A DNA stretch of 64,000 bases from Daucus carota subsp. sativus (Eukaryota > Streptophyta > Magnoliopsida > Apiales > Apiaceae), in NCBI RefSeq assembly GCF_001625215.2, contig NC_030385.2:42495598-42559597 (forward strand), given 5' to 3'. The notes below the pieces were generated by a model. That model saw only the letters and a program-made list of their open reading frames with translations, did not search any database and was not told the origin of the DNA. Made by a program: the position numbers and the translations under genes. Below, piece after piece: positions 1-12,940 of the stretch (position 1 is its first letter; each line of letters begins with the position of its first letter).

Positions 1-358
1 ATATATAATATAATTTTATGAAAAGTAGTATATAAATTATATTATATTCTGATTTTTCACTATTCATTATCAAAATGGCATTAAGTTATTATTGTTATTT
101 TTTTTCCCCGTATTAAACTCTTCTTTTTGTTTGAGTTGATATTTACTGGGTGCACTCATGTTTTGGTTACTCGAGGCACAAGATATATCACTTGTATAAT
201 AACAACATGAATAAAAATTTGATTGGGGCATATCCCTAATCCCTCTACTAGTAAGACTATGGATCCACCCTCGGGGACATGATCTGCAATTTAACACCTA
301 TGTTGAAATATCTCCATGTATGTTTATCTGGATATTTGACTTTTAATCGTTGTTGCAG

Positions 359-1018
359 CTATGTGCCGCTCTGAATATAGATAAAAGAAGTGTGGATCGT
401 GACCTTGCTGTTTATCGTAACCTGCTTACAAAGTTAGTTCAAGCAAAAGAGCTCTTAAAGGAATACGTGGAGAGGTAACTTTCATATCCTTCCAAGTTTG
501 TTTTAGTTACTTTACCTCATGTTACTATTTAACTTGCAATAATTTTCCAAGATTAAGATGTTAAACGCAAGAGCCTAATTTTTGGTCTTCACTTCTAATA
601 TTCTATATAAAATAAGGAGTCGAGATGGCCTTATTGCTCAGAATACATCCTTTAATATTTCTTTAATTTTATCATATTCTTCTTTATAATGACCACCATG
701 GTTTCCTATTCCTGCTTCGTTAGAAACAGGTGCCTTCATCTACCTGGTTTCGAAATGTTTGAATTGTTTATGTTTTGTGTTATTAGAATACTATTGCTTC
801 AGCCAACTTTGATGCAGGCCTGTAGAGTGTATTCTACAGTTGTCACCAAGACACTTGACAACTTATATACAGCATATCTGTTTATTGAGAATTTCGCCTT
901 ATTTACATGTTACTTGTCTTGCAGAGAGAAGAAAAAGGCGGAAGAAAGAACAGGACCGCAAACGGCCAATGAGGCTGTTGCAAATTGTTTGGGGGAGTAC
1001 CTGTACCTTGGATTATAG
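359..1018 (+). CDS. 3' end of an unidentified gene (last two exons)
   Basis: Two exons join in frame: 359-474 (after a TTGCAG acceptor, ending at an AG|GTAACT donor) and 925-1018 (after TCTTGCAG), ending in TAG at 1016-1018. Together they encode about 69 C-terminal residues, beginning LCAALNIDKRS. A charged, probably helical stretch (LLKEYVEREKKKAEE) is followed by the tail EAVANCLGEYLYLGL. I do not recognise the family. Bases 1-358 look like the preceding intron, and the rest of the gene lies outside the window. The coding-like codons, clean splice sites and in-frame join support a real gene. It converges on the lectin kinase gene, with about 760 bp between the two stop codons. Confidence 0.6.
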
Positions 1019-1777
1019 TTCCAGTTTTTACGTCCAGCTTGGTATTAGATATGTAAAGTGTAAGACCCTGCATACCTATCTTACAGTGATGGCGTTGGGG
1101 CCTCAAGGTTCAGTCAGCTTACATAACAGAGTTAAATTTTTGTTGTATAATTGCGATTATTTTATTCCAAAATGGTAATTTGTTTACAATCATTGTTGAC
1201 CACTGCCTGTTGTATCATGCTGTATCTATAAGTACGTCTATCAAAATTCTCATTTGCCTTTGGTATTTTTTCTTTACCAAGTGTCACAAATTTTTTCGTG
1301 TTTTTATTGTATAGTCCCTCACTCTTTCATGTTTAATTGTTGATCACTGGAAGACCATATGAACTTGAGAATAATTTCTTCCTTCCCATTTCAACTGCAT
1401 ACTCATTTTACTTGATTTTATTTACTGATTAAAACTACGACCTGAAAATTTACGATACTCCGGTCATGGATCGTAGGCCCAGCATCATCATCTCATCTCT
1501 AAATTGACATAATTCATATCTTATCATGAATTTTTAGTTATTTTCGATTTTAACCTAAAAAATACCTATTTTTTATGTAATAATTCATGAATTGACTTAA
1601 AATTCAAAATAAGTCGGAAGCTGATTTAAAATGAGGAGTTTGTAGAATATATTTTTTAGAACAACTTATCTCTTTTTACTAATTTTTTTAAATAAAAATT
1701 AATTTCATCACTCAAATAACTAATCTATCAATTTTTTTTATTATTATATTTTTATTAAGTCATAAATAAACTATAAT
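1019..1777. other. Intergenic, convergent 3' flanks
   Basis: AT-rich DNA between two convergent stop codons. It presumably holds both 3' UTRs. I see no coding region or clear repeat. Confidence 0.5.
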
Positions 1778-4093
1778 TCATCTATCAAATTTAAGCTGAT
1801 TTTTCGGGTTCGGTGGCAAGTTCACCTCCGACATGCCTTCAAGGATTTGAACTACCTGACTCATTGTTGGTCTTGCTCTCTCATCATCCTGAATACACCA
1901 ACAAGCAACTCTACATAAATTTGTTACTTCTTCTATATCAGCATTCCTGTCTAACTTGGGGTCCAATAGACCAAGAACGTCGCCTCCATCGATCGTAACA
2001 CTTGCAGCCCAAGAAGGGAAGAATGTGATACTTCCGTCTGCATTTTGCTTCGTGTTTCGCCTTCCTGAAATAAATTCGAATGCCATCATTCCATAGCTGA
2101 AGACATCGGCCTTTGCTGTCACAGCTACTCCTGATATCCATTCTGGTGCGAGGTATCCTCTTGTTCCTCTCATGGTTGTCAAGACTCTGCTGAAATCGCG
2201 CCCAACGAGCTTTGCTAGGCCAAAATCCGCCACTTTTGGGCAGAATTCTGCATCAAGAAGGATGTTTTCCGGTTTTATGTCACAATGTATGATGCAATCC
2301 CTGCATTCCTCATGGAGGTAAACCAGCCCTCTGGCTGTCCCCAACGCGATTTGGTACCTCGTTTTCCAGTCCAGGACACCGTCTCTCTTGTCTTTAAAGA
2401 GATGAGAATCCAAAGAACCATTTGGCATGTAATCATAGACTAACAGCTTCTTAATCCCTTCAGAGCAAAACCCACGAAGACGAACAAGATTCACATGCTG
2501 AATGGTCCCAATTGTGCTCACCTCTGTCCGGAATTGCTTCTCTCCTTGGCTAAGGCCTTCCAGTTTCTTCACCGCTATGGCAGTTGAATCGGGCAGAGTA
2601 CCCTTGAATACAGAACCAAACCCTCCACCTCCCAACTTCTCCGAGAAATTCTTTGTTGCATTCTGCAAATCTCTATACACAAATGCTATAAGTGAGCCCT
2701 CAGGTTTTGTAGTCTTCACCAATCTCCGTCTTTTAACCACGAACAAAACAAGACCTGCAAGGATTACTACTGCAACCACTCCAACAACAGCACCAATAAC
2801 GATTCTTTTACTATTTTTACCATCGGAGAACTCCGACGAAGCAAGCCTTATGTAAATGTCCCCACTACCATCACTTCCAGAATGCTGTTTCAAGTCCACG
2901 AGCTCCCCGGTCCAAATCAAACACTTATTGTCATAGGCATAAGCCGTGCAAGAACAGTTGCTCAGACAGGCAGATTCACATTCCCCAGCACTTTTAACAG
3001 GCACCGACCGAGAGTTAGCAGGCAAAACCATATCAGAACTCATCCAAAACTTATCCTTTTTCCCATTAACTGTGCTAGTATTGCCACAATTCAGGTTCGT
3101 CCGTCTCTTGCATCCGCTCGAATAATCATTCAAACTCCAATCATCTTCAGAGCTTTCTTTAAAACCATACAAACAATTACAGAATGGCAGTGAATTCTGA
3201 CAGACGCCATAAGCCCCGCAAAAGGCATTAACTTCACACTGTTGTCTTGGCTGAGCCCAAAACAAGTTCCACTGTCTAGTACTCTCCAACCAAGTGAGTT
3301 GCTTCACTTGGCCGGAGTAATCCATAATAAATCGCGATATAATTGAATTATTGTAGAGAGTATAAGTGAAGTAACTCTCATTCTCATTAGAAACATAGCT
3401 AAAATTGTAGATATAATTTGTCCTCATTTCAGGTACTAAGCTGAATCTCTGTCCGTCCCAAGGTCCGCTAGTCCAATACCATATAGACCTGTTCCACTTA
3501 ATAAGATACCGACTGTCTTCAGGATCATGCTCTAATGAAAACAACCCTGGTGATGGATCTTCCATGTTCTTCCAAGAAGTTAACCGTTGTGTTCTCTTTG
3601 TACGTTTATCCGTCCCAATTTTACCACCAGGCAACCATGTATGTGATGGATAGTCCAAACTATCCCATAATTTTAAATTTTCACCATCTCTCAGTATCAA
3701 ATTTCCATTATCAAGAAGCACTGCTTGTACATTTGAACTAGTAGACTTTACGTTTGTGGACCAAACGACGGTTTTAGACTCATCAAGAAGTACCAAGTTA
3801 CCATTCAGAATCTTTAGTTGTGAAGAATACTTATCATTAACATAATGTTCTCTGTTTGCTACCCAAGCCAGTGTTTGAGTAGAAACCTTATTGTAAGAAA
3901 TGCCTATATAATACTTGGAAGCCTTACCTGTTTTGAAGAAACCGAGTCTGAAGTTTTCACCAGACGACACAATGGTTTGGTCCCCTGAGATTGATTCATT
4001 TGCATATATGGTGTCACCTCCAAAGCAGATAGAATTGCTGATGGAAAAACACAAGAAGAACACGTAAAATATAAAAGATGGCTTGTTCTCCAT
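1778..4093 (-). CDS. G-type lectin S-receptor-like serine/threonine kinase
   Basis: Intronless gene for a plasma-membrane receptor kinase of about 771 aa. I chose the ATG at 4093 because it begins directly with a signal peptide (MENKPSFIFYVFFLCF); upstream in-frame ATGs at 4180, 4156 and 4099 would add up to 29 residues. Domain order from that start: B-lectin about 25-145, S-locus glycoprotein region about 170-290, Cys-rich PAN-like region about 335-415 (CESACLSNCSC), transmembrane helix about 430-453, kinase about 485-756. The kinase has the glycine loop GGGGFGSV, the ATP lysine in AVKK, HCDIKPEN and DFG. Cys before the catalytic Asp makes it a non-RD kinase, as in the SD-2 group (At2g19130-like). 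No break is visible. Ligand unknown; roles in defence or stress are typical of the family. Confidence 0.93.
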   Translation of the reverse strand: MENKPSFIFYVFFLCFSISNSICFGGDTIYANESISGDQTIVSSGENFRLGFFKTGKASKYYIGISYNKVSTQTLAWVANREHYVNDKYSSQLKILNGNLVLLDESKTVVWSTNVKSTSSNVQAVLLDNGNLILRDGENLKLWDSLDYPSHTWLPGGKIGTDKRTKRTQRLTSWKNMEDPSPGLFSLEHDPEDSRYLIKWNRSIWYWTSGPWDGQRFSLVPEMRTNYIYNFSYVSNENESYFTYTLYNNSIISRFIMDYSGQVKQLTWLESTRQWNLFWAQPRQQCEVNAFCGAYGVCQNSLPFCNCLYGFKESSEDDWSLNDYSSGCKRRTNLNCGNTSTVNGKKDKFWMSSDMVLPANSRSVPVKSAGECESACLSNCSCTAYAYDNKCLIWTGELVDLKQHSGSDGSGDIYIRLASSEFSDGKNSKRIVIGAVVGVVAVVILAGLVLFVVKRRRLVKTTKPEGSLIAFVYRDLQNATKNFSEKLGGGGFGSVFKGTLPDSTAIAVKKLEGLSQGEKQFRTEVSTIGTIQHVNLVRLRGFCSEGIKKLLVYDYMPNGSLDSHLFKDKRDGVLDWKTRYQIALGTARGLVYLHEECRDCIIHCDIKPENILLDAEFCPKVADFGLAKLVGRDFSRVLTTMRGTRGYLAPEWISGVAVTAKADVFSYGMMAFEFISGRRNTKQNADGSITFFPSWAASVTIDGGDVLGLLDPKLDRNADIEEVTNLCRVACWCIQDDERARPTMSQVVQILEGMSEVNLPPNPKNQLKFDR

Positions 4094-7000
4094 ATGCATA
4101 GCTTTCAAGATATTGAGAGAGACATGAAGTTGCTTGTGTTTATTGAGAAGTCTCATAGTATTTGTAGTGTAACAAAACAAATAAAGTCATAATCAAAGAA
4201 ATTTACTTTTTTGCATATATCTCAGAGTAACTGGTCTTTCTTGAACTCGGATTTGTAATGAAAAAGGCCAAAGAGTCGAAGAAGTTTGTAAAGTGTAACA
4301 GCCAATGGAAGACCTTGTCCACTTGATCGTCAACGATTATGGTGGACGTGGACCTGACAATCAAAAATGGAAAATGCAACTATACTTTGAATTACAGTTT
4401 GATAAGGTCTGGTAAATTTCCTGGAGTATGTTCTCTGCAGACAGACTTGAAGCACAAACAAAATGCAGGATATTTATGAGAGTCAAATAATTAAATGCTC
4501 CACTAAGTAGAAATGATCCACTTAGTTATCTAAAGAAAGGTCAAGATAGAGCATGATCCAAGTTGCATCTTTTGACAGTAGAATTATCAGTCAGAATAGA
4601 CAATAGAAATAGTGGCTATGGAAAAACTTGATAGCTAAGTATGAATAAATGAGTTGTTGATGAATGAAAGGTCATTGGGCCTGCTTGTGGAAACTAACAC
4701 ATTACACATTATAACTTGAAAGTCCAAACTCAATCATGTCCAGTACTCTGCTGCTAAATGACTTTCATGCCACAACCATAACAAGAAATTTTCCAAGAGT
4801 TACCGAATACACTAATAAATTAAATTACGAAATATTTCGTAGCAGTGGCGGATGCAGAAAGGGTTGGCAAAATTTTATAGCATGATGTGTGTTGTTAATT
4901 TCTTTGTATACAGTGACTGAAGCAACAATCCTCTGAACAGGGCAGGGTGAACTTATTATCCCACAGCATTAGTGTTCTGATTCAGACAGTCAGACCTGTA
5001 TTTTACATATCCATGCGATTAGTTTGGGTTTCCGAAATAGTGTAAAAAGAAGTGCTTCGAATCACTACTACTTGACTCGGACCTGTTCTAAAAAACTCGA
5101 GGTATTTTGAATTGTGTGTTGACACGAACAAAGTCAGGGAAAACCACACGTACATTTATTATCTACCAGTAATTCACTTCAACTTGAATTAATCCTGTTC
5201 TGATGTTTTAACTTTAACTTGAATGAATCCTGATTACAAGTGTTCTCACTTTTGTCTGATCAAACATAAAACAGACGAGTGCAGTGTACAATTTCTCTGA
5301 TATATGGGAAGAGAGAGGCCCAGGCTTAAGTAGGCCAAAGTTCATTGGATTTATTTTTGGGGACCAGGTTTTTCTCTATTTTGGGCCTAGGGCTGGATAG
5401 GGATTGTGGAGAAAGTTGTGTTGATGGAATGAGAGGGATTAAGTCGATGAGCTTTACTTGTTTATTGACCGCACAGGAATTTTATTCTACAGTCTCAGCA
5501 AAGGTTAGATAGGAGCGAAGGAGATACCATCTGATTAAGAGATCATTGACAACCTCGTAGTTCTGGTTATTACATGAATGACACTACGCCATAAACGGCC
5601 TAAAGTAACCCTTAAGATATATTATATTCCTGTTGATAGATGCCTTGGATTATGCAGGCCTCTGTAGTGAACTTTTAAACACTGCAGATATGCACAATAT
5701 GTCTAAAGAAAGATCTTTTATGTTATTGCACAAAGTCTTGGATGCACTGTAACCATTAACTGGAAAGCAACATCTAACCCAAAACTTCCAAGGATATTGC
5801 TAATCTCAGATCCTTGGAATACAATCATACGATTCCTTCCCATTTCCTAATTCTCCCAGTGCTGAAAGAAACCATTCCTTGATATGATGCTCTCAGAAAT
5901 TATTTATTTACGACAAGATTATGTCAAGGCAGCGACGAGACATCAAACAAGAAGGCTAATCTAAGGCACTTAGTCTTGTTGCATGGAGTCAAGACATGCA
6001 TGGTTGGGTAAGAGGAATTTCAGAACCAATATTTCTTTCTGCCAAACAATTGCAATCAACATCCTCCACCACTTCAGGTAGTGTCTGTTCAACGTGGATA
6101 CATAAGGGACATAAACATATATATGAACCAAAAAACATGACAAATATTCCTCTAAATTTTTCCACAGGGGGTTCAGTACTAAGTATATAGACAAGAATTT
6201 TTCGCTCCTTTTTTTCGGTAGTCAATTCAGAGATATGAAAAGGCACACATTCATGCATTCAATAATTGTCGAATTCACTAAGAGAAGACAAGAATTATTT
6301 GATTTATCACTGTTCTGGACTTTGGTTCTAAAAATCTTGTAAGAGTATCTTCGATGAGTATAGCTAAAATGGTTGGTTAAAATAATATAAAATGATAATA
6401 AGGTAAATTACATCTAAGGTGAATATTGATTAAATAGATAGAGCCAATCAAATGTAGGTGGCTAAATGTTTGGCTAAGTGCTGAGAAATTGTACACCAAT
6501 TTGTACTTGAATTTTCCCAGACTAAACCAGCTGTTGATCCAGGAGCACCTTGGTCCACAGGCACTGTCATCTACTTTTAGTGGTATTGGATGGTTATTTC
6601 TATCCACGCTTGATATACGTTAAACCTGTAATGGATTCTAGTTCTTGTCTCTGCCAACTTTACTCCTAGACAAAGAAAAAAAGCAAGAACGTTCCTTTTG
6701 CATTGGTAAGTTATCAAGAACACTGTCTGCTCCACAAGTAAGCAATCAAATCTCCTGACAAGCTGTGACACTTTGTGCGTATCTATTAGTCTACTTGCTG
6801 TCGGATACTTTGGTCCCCTATGTAACCTAAAGAGGCCGCACGAAGTGATAGCCAGAAAGGTGCCTCTCATACTACAGTCTACAGGGTCGTGATCCATACT
6901 GCAGGCAGCTCTCCAGGGTTTGGAATATTTAGATATTTCTTCATTAAAATATTTAGAGTTAGTTTTTGGAAGCCATCCAGGGTTTGAAGAATTTCTTTAC

Positions 7001-7947
7001 TAATTTTTGACGTTGAGTCTAGACTAAGAAAAAATTTAAAATTCAGACGGGGCTACAACAGTGAGACTAGCCTTCTCTGTTCCGCAACTGCATACATCAC
7101 TTAATCATAGCAAAATGCCAAATATATTACTATATGAAGAATGTTAGGCTAAGATATGCAAATTTATACAGTTGTTGCAGTGGAGGCACTAAGCTAGTCC
7201 ACCTTCATCTTTTACCGATCCATCTTGTCATTGGTGTCATCTAATCAGTTTCGTGATGTGTTATGTATTCACTCAAACCCTACATTTCCCTACCATTTAC
7301 CACCAGGATTCGGATTATGGATTAAGTGCATCTTATGTCCAGTAATTGTCAGTGCAGGTCGATCCTCTGAAATTAATATATAAGATTTTTAGGTGCTCCC
7401 TAAAGCTTTATTATTTTGTCTTACAATCAAACATTCTGACATGAGAGATCTGGATAAAAAATACAGATGGGCCTTTTGTACAATTCACATAATCCAGACA
7501 ATATACTTTGTTCCTTATATCTGGCATTTTAGACGACAAACAGTGGAAAGAATACTGTAGCCACTTAAGAATGTAACCCATACAAAGTTAACTGGAATTC
7601 ATACACAATACTGAAGCAATTACTAATTAAGGTGTTTAGGAATTTATTAATTATTATCTTTGGTTTGAAAACACTCTCCGGCCTCGATTAGCAGTACTAG
7701 CATTACAAGTATGATGATAGCAACTATTGCTGAGCTCTTTGTATCGGTTTTAAAACACTCTCCAGACAATATTTGTTCTGATATGTATTAATTGATTCTG
7801 GATTTCATTTACAACATAAACGGTTTTATGGTTCGGAAATTATTATAGTTAGTTTAGGGCTGTAGCAGTTGACTAATTAGGGTGTAGTAATAGTTAATGG
7901 ATTTGGACAGATCAGGGCCTAATGTGTGAGGTGTACATTTATCGTGC
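4094..7947. other. Intergenic, no gene recognised
   Basis: Promoter side of the lectin kinase followed by AT-rich DNA. Short open frames near 6.0-6.9 kb have no recognisable domain. Around 4852 the sequence CAGTGGCGGATGCAG resembles a terminal motif common in plant DNA transposons, but I cannot define an element. Confidence 0.5.
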
Positions 7948-7950
7948 TTA

Positions 7951-8242
7951 GAGCATGTTTTTCTAAGTTACAGTAGGACAACCTCTTGAGACCTTATTTT
8001 TAAGTCACCTCTTGTTGCATCTTATATGTTATAATAAATTATTTATACACAATCTCTTTCTCTCTCTACTTTATATTGTCCTTTAATGATAGAAAGAAAA
8101 CCTTTAAAATAAAATATTAAATATATAGCGAGGATAATGTATATTGTTAGAGTTGAAGTTAGTTAAATATGTCCTAAATTACTAGAATATAATTTTTTAT
8201 ATTATATTTAAGACTTGAACTAGTCCATTGTTGGACTTGTTC
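7951..8242. mobile_element. PIF/Harbinger-like MITE
   Basis: A 292-bp element with inverted ends GAGCATGTTTTT and, on the opposite strand, GAACAAGTCCAA. It is flanked on both sides by TTA (7948-7950 and 8243-8245), the usual Harbinger target duplication. It has no coding capacity. A related, better preserved element lies at 52922-53286. Confidence 0.6.
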
Positions 8243-8328
8243 TTAAAGCACTAGTGCGTATACCATGGAAGGGACTACTGGGGCAAGGTAGCAGAAGACT
8301 CACCTGACCTCGTAAACTAAAGCTAATA

Positions 8329-8632
8329 CTCCCTCCGTCCCTTTTTATCTGTCCATTTTGGAAAAAAAAACACATACCAAGGAGTAATTGATTGTATGAA
8401 CTTTTTCATTAAATACCTCTAATTAATATCTTGAAAATGGTGGAATACCCCTACTTTATGTCTTGAAAACATGAATTCAACCAAGTTTTAAATAAGTCAA
8501 GCCTTGAAAATTGAAATTATGGAGATATATTTGAAAAACTATCATTAAATTAGTTTTGAAAGTATAAATGGACAGATAAATAGGGACAAATTTTTACTTC
8601 CAAAATAGACAGATAAATAGGGACGGAGGGAG
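8329..8632 (+). mobile_element. Stowaway-like MITE, copy 1 of a 304-bp family
   Basis: Terminal inverted repeats CTCCCTCCGTCCC and GGGACGGAGGGAG, flanked by TA on both sides (8327-8328 and 8633-8634). The element is 304 bp and AT-rich inside. The copy at 10009-10312 is nearly the exact reverse complement and also 304 bp long. Confidence 0.9.
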
Positions 8633-8634
8633 TA

Positions 8635-10008
8635 ACTTTTTTCTAGCCTCACTATCCTGGAAAATTTAAGTGCATTTCAAGAGATGAATTCATTATTTCT
8701 ACGAATGTGAAAGGGAGCTACTGAAGGACCACAACATATAGGTAGGAATAGGACACATATATAAGTTGTCTGAAGAAATTTAAAAGAGAGCTACTGACAA
8801 GTAGTTGCGTCCACAGTCGTTTTTGTGCATGGAGCATCTATGATCACTTCTTTAGCTAGGGAATTTAGTTGCAACATCTTGGATTATGGAACTTCTTTGT
8901 GCCTCCTTTTGGTAGGGGTGTCTGTTCGTCGATAATCCTGTAGCACAGTATGAAATTCTAGTGTCACTGATGATTAGATTTTGTTTAATTGGTTTTACAA
9001 TTGTCACCGCATGCTGATCTATGTTTCATGTTCAATTCATAGGAAACACAAGCCATTTCAATATGTCTGCATTGCTGCATTGCGATTGCAGATATGCTTG
9101 TGCTCTGCAAATACCACATAACAAAAGCAAAAGCAAGTAATTATTATGCTTAATTATAATTGAGTCATCTCTGAGATCAAATCTTGTCATTTTACGAAAC
9201 AGATTTAATTTTTCTGGGGAGCCCAAGTAATGCAACTACATGAACCACATTAATCATACTTTGATCTCGATGCTTATTACGATCTGGATATAGTTAATTC
9301 AGGTAATTAAGTGTTAGCGTAAGCTTAAAAATTCTTAATGCAAGTAAATTTGTTAATTAAGCTGCACATGATGGAAGCTACTCCCTATAGTTCACACTGT
9401 CTAGCTTTTATAAGTTGTAGTGAATTAAGGTAAAGCTGGAAAACGAAAAAGGTTAAAGATTGAGGTGTTTAGTTAAGTTGACTGCAATATCTCGAAACTA
9501 ATCAAAATGATAGTACAATAATAAGCTTGCCACTAATGTGAATGATTATATGTTAATTAAGATGGTCTTTTCCTAATTCTTCGTTTGCGTATCGTGAATG
9601 CGAAGACTAATGGGGATGTTTAAGCAATAATTAATCAACAAGGGACAGAAGCAGAGAGACAGTTAACCTTAATGTAACATTCCCAACAAATGGAGATAGT
9701 AATTCCTATGATCCCATCTTCATCAAGCACAATGCGATGATATATTGTGTGCGACTCCCTTTATGCGGTAGTTGACCTTTTAGACAATATGGCAGGACCA
9801 CCATATACTGGACCTTCCCCACAGGAGACATCTACCCAAGATACCGCGCCTTTGAATTACCTAATCCCTCAATTCGTGTATGGGAATTGAATTTTCCCTC
9901 GATTTTAGAACACACTCGCACCCTGTTATTTTGTTTTCGGTTTTTCTAGCATACTAATAACTAAAATTTATAAAATTAGAGAGATTGATTGGCTTATCCT
10001 CTTTAATA
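8635..10008. other. Intergenic between two inverted MITEs
   Basis: About 1.4 kb with no gene or repeat that I recognise. Confidence 0.45.
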
Positions 10009-10312
10009 CTCCCTCCGTCCCCGTTTATTTGTCCACTTTGGAAGTAAAAATTTGTCCCTATTTATCTGTCCATTTATACTTTCAAAACTAATTTAATGAT
10101 AGTTATTCAAATATATCTCCATAATTTCAATTTTCAAGGCTTGACTTATTTAAAACTTAGTTGAATTCATGTTTTCAAGACATAAAGTAGGGGTATTCCA
10201 CCATTTTCAAGATATTAATTAGAGGTATTTAATGAAAAAGTTCATACAATCAATTATTCCTTGGTATGTGTTTTTTTTTCCAAAATGGACAGATAAAAAG
10301 GGACGGAGGGAG
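10009..10312 (-). mobile_element. Stowaway-like MITE, copy 2 of the 304-bp family
   Basis: Same family and length as 8329-8632 but in the opposite orientation. Ends are CTCCCTCCGTCCC and GGGACGGAGGGAG, with TA on each side (10007-10008 and 10313-10314). Differences from copy 1 are few and are seen mainly near one end, which suggests recent amplification. Confidence 0.9.
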
Positions 10313-10314
10313 TA

Positions 10315-12270
10315 ATAATGATGGACCCCCTACATTTGTAACCACCACATCAATCAAAACTCTTCAAATTCATGAAATTTAGTGCTTGGCATGTTCCATG
10401 AACACACACTAGACAAACCCTTTTGTTTTTATCTTGGATTTTTCTAGTGTCTGCCCATGATCACAACCACTTTTTAGTTAGGCAGGATTCAACACCTACT
10501 AAAATGTTGTTGTTAGTGTGTGCCCATGGCACGAACTAGAAAATCCGTTTGATCCTTCTCCATCAACACATACTAACTATTTTTTCTTTGAAAAGAAAAA
10601 TAGTTTGATAATAGAAATCATACAGTATCTACATACACTGCGCTGTTGAATCCTTCTTTCTTGAATGAACAACTAAATGACTTTTTAAAAGATATGAATA
10701 TGTAATATTGTAATATTCTGACTGTTGCTTGAGCAATCGATTATAAATACATCACTATAAAAATCTTTATCATTAAATCATTTTACGAAAATCCCGCATA
10801 TTTGTAATCCCGACCATCATGAACAACAAAGGAGCCTAAACAAAATTCAAATAAATTAAAAACTTACAGAAGAAAAATAAGGAATGAATTAAGAATAACA
10901 AAGAGAAGAAAAGATTGGGATTTTTCACCTGTCAAAACTGATGAAAACTGCTCACATAGCAGGAGCGGCTACTTAAAAGACATAGAGAATTTTTGAGTTA
11001 CTTATTTTAAAAAAATTTGATTTAACTGGAAAATTTTGAAAGATGAAATTTGATTGATGGAGATTTTTATACATATAAGCAGATATTATTAGTGAGATTA
11101 GAGTCACTAATTTTCAACGTCCGATGATTTTTATTTTTTAGTATGTCATGGATTTATTTTTATTTTTTGATTTTTTGTCTTTAAGTTTCGTATGCTGTAG
11201 AGTGCAAGTATCATTTGACAGGAAATTAATGCACATTTTTATCTACAACGGTACTGAAGTAAATAGAAACGTACCGCATTTCGTGATGATATGCGGTAAA
11301 ATTGGTTTTTGTTTCTAAGATTAGAGAGGCAGTTTAAGTGCGTTTAAAATAGATGTTTATTTATTAAAATAAAAAATGAATTATAAATTAAATAAGTGAT
11401 TAAAATATTGGGGAAAGAAGTAAAACTTTTGAGAGAAAAACTAACATTTGTAACTTCTAAAAAATGCTTCACTACGGATAAAATAATAAAAGCCATTTTT
11501 TTTTTAAAAAAGAAGTACTTTCTCGTGTTGCCAAATACGCGCATTATTCTTAAACTCCTAACCTCCACTTCCTGACAGATGTGTTGCATTTTTTTTCCTT
11601 TAAAGTTTTCAGAAATCATAAAAGTACATGTTTGTTTTAGAACAAATTACTGTATGCTCTCGTGTTTAAGTTCAAAGGCTAAGATGAGTTTAGTCTCGTT
11701 TTTAGCAGTTCTGCTTATAGATTTACTATTATTTATAGGTAATGCATGCACGGCGATTTAATTTCCTAGTTGTTCATACTAAACATACACTCGGAGTCCA
11801 TTCCGACATCGGTTGTATATTAAATCCGATCGTTGTCAACAAAATTTCTCCAAACGAACTATGTATATGCACCAGGAAAAAAAAAAAACTTCAATAACCT
11901 TTAATACCTGACTTGTATAGGGGTATTTTCAGCCAATTAGAAGTGACTTATTAATTCAGCTGCTGTGTGTGTATATATATACGGCAGATTTTGATATACC
12001 GCTGTTTCGATATATTAAATTACTTGTAGCTTCCTTGTTAATACGTCGTCGTCGATCCCCAGCATACATAATTAGGTTACGTAGACATACAAAAGATGAT
12101 TCAAGTCTAAGGTTCTTTCTACTTGAGTTAATATACAATCCTTTACCCAATAGCTTACACATCCAAATTCCAATCCACGTACCTCCTGCAAGGATGCAAA
12201 AAAAATTTATATATACATCGTTCATATTAAAAATTATTAGGAAGAACCTTGCTTTGCTTTAAATATGTCA
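10315..12270. other. Intergenic, no gene recognised
   Basis: AT-rich DNA. Around 10437-10549 two imperfect inverted arms (GGATTTTTCTAGTGTCTGCC and its opposite) may be a small degenerate MITE; a related stretch occurs near 13904. No coding region is seen. Confidence 0.4.
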
Positions 12271-12631
12271 GGGCGCCATTTTATTTAACTTAAAAGAAGC
12301 ATATGTCACTTATAAATAAGAAGTTGGTTATAAGCGAGAAATAATTTTTAATTTATAAGTTTGAATAGAAATTTTGGTCGAGCTTATCATGTATAAAAAT
12401 TATTAACATGATAAAAATTTATTATAGATATTTTTAAAATGATCCTCTAAATTTTTATAAAATTAAATTTCAAAAATAAAAATAAATCACTAAAAAATTA
12501 AGTTTTTCAATTAACCAGTTCTAACTTATATATTGAAATACAGTATATAATTTTTTATATAGACATTATGAATAAGTTATTTTTGACTTATAAATTTAAA
12601 AACTCAATTTAAAAGTGCTGCTAAACACCCC
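12271..12631. mobile_element. Degenerate MITE-like element
   Basis: Left side contains TTTAACTTAAAAGAAG and the right side ends in GCTAAACACCCC. This matches the general plan of 55232-55648 (CTGTTTAGC...TTAACTTAAAAGAAG at the left end; AAACACCC at the right). No target duplication was found, so the borders are approximate. Confidence 0.35.
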
Positions 12632-12691
12632 ATCGTCTTGCTTTCGGGTTCGAAAGTCAGTCCTTTTTCAGCTCCTTTGCAAAGAAAACTA

Positions 12692-12940
12692 CTCCCTCCG
12701 TATTTCTTTACACTTTACTTTTTTAGTTGTCCCATCTAATTCTTTACACTTCAAAACTTACCAAAAATAGTTAATGGGTCCCACCACTTTACTTTTACTC
12801 CACTATCTTCTTTTTATACATTAAAAATCAATGGGTCCCACCACTTCACCCACTTTTCCTTCTCTTTTCCACTACTTTATACATATTTCTTAACCTCCAT
12901 GCCCAACCCATTTGATAAGAAATGGGAGTGACGGAGGGAG
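12692..12940. mobile_element. Stowaway-like MITE (second family)
   Basis: A 249-bp element with ends CTCCCTCCGT and ACGGAGGGAG, flanked by TA (12690-12691 and 12941-12942). The interior carries GGGTCCCACCACTT twice, a hallmark shared, in reverse orientation, with the copy in the bHLH gene intron at 37739-38017. Confidence 0.85.
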
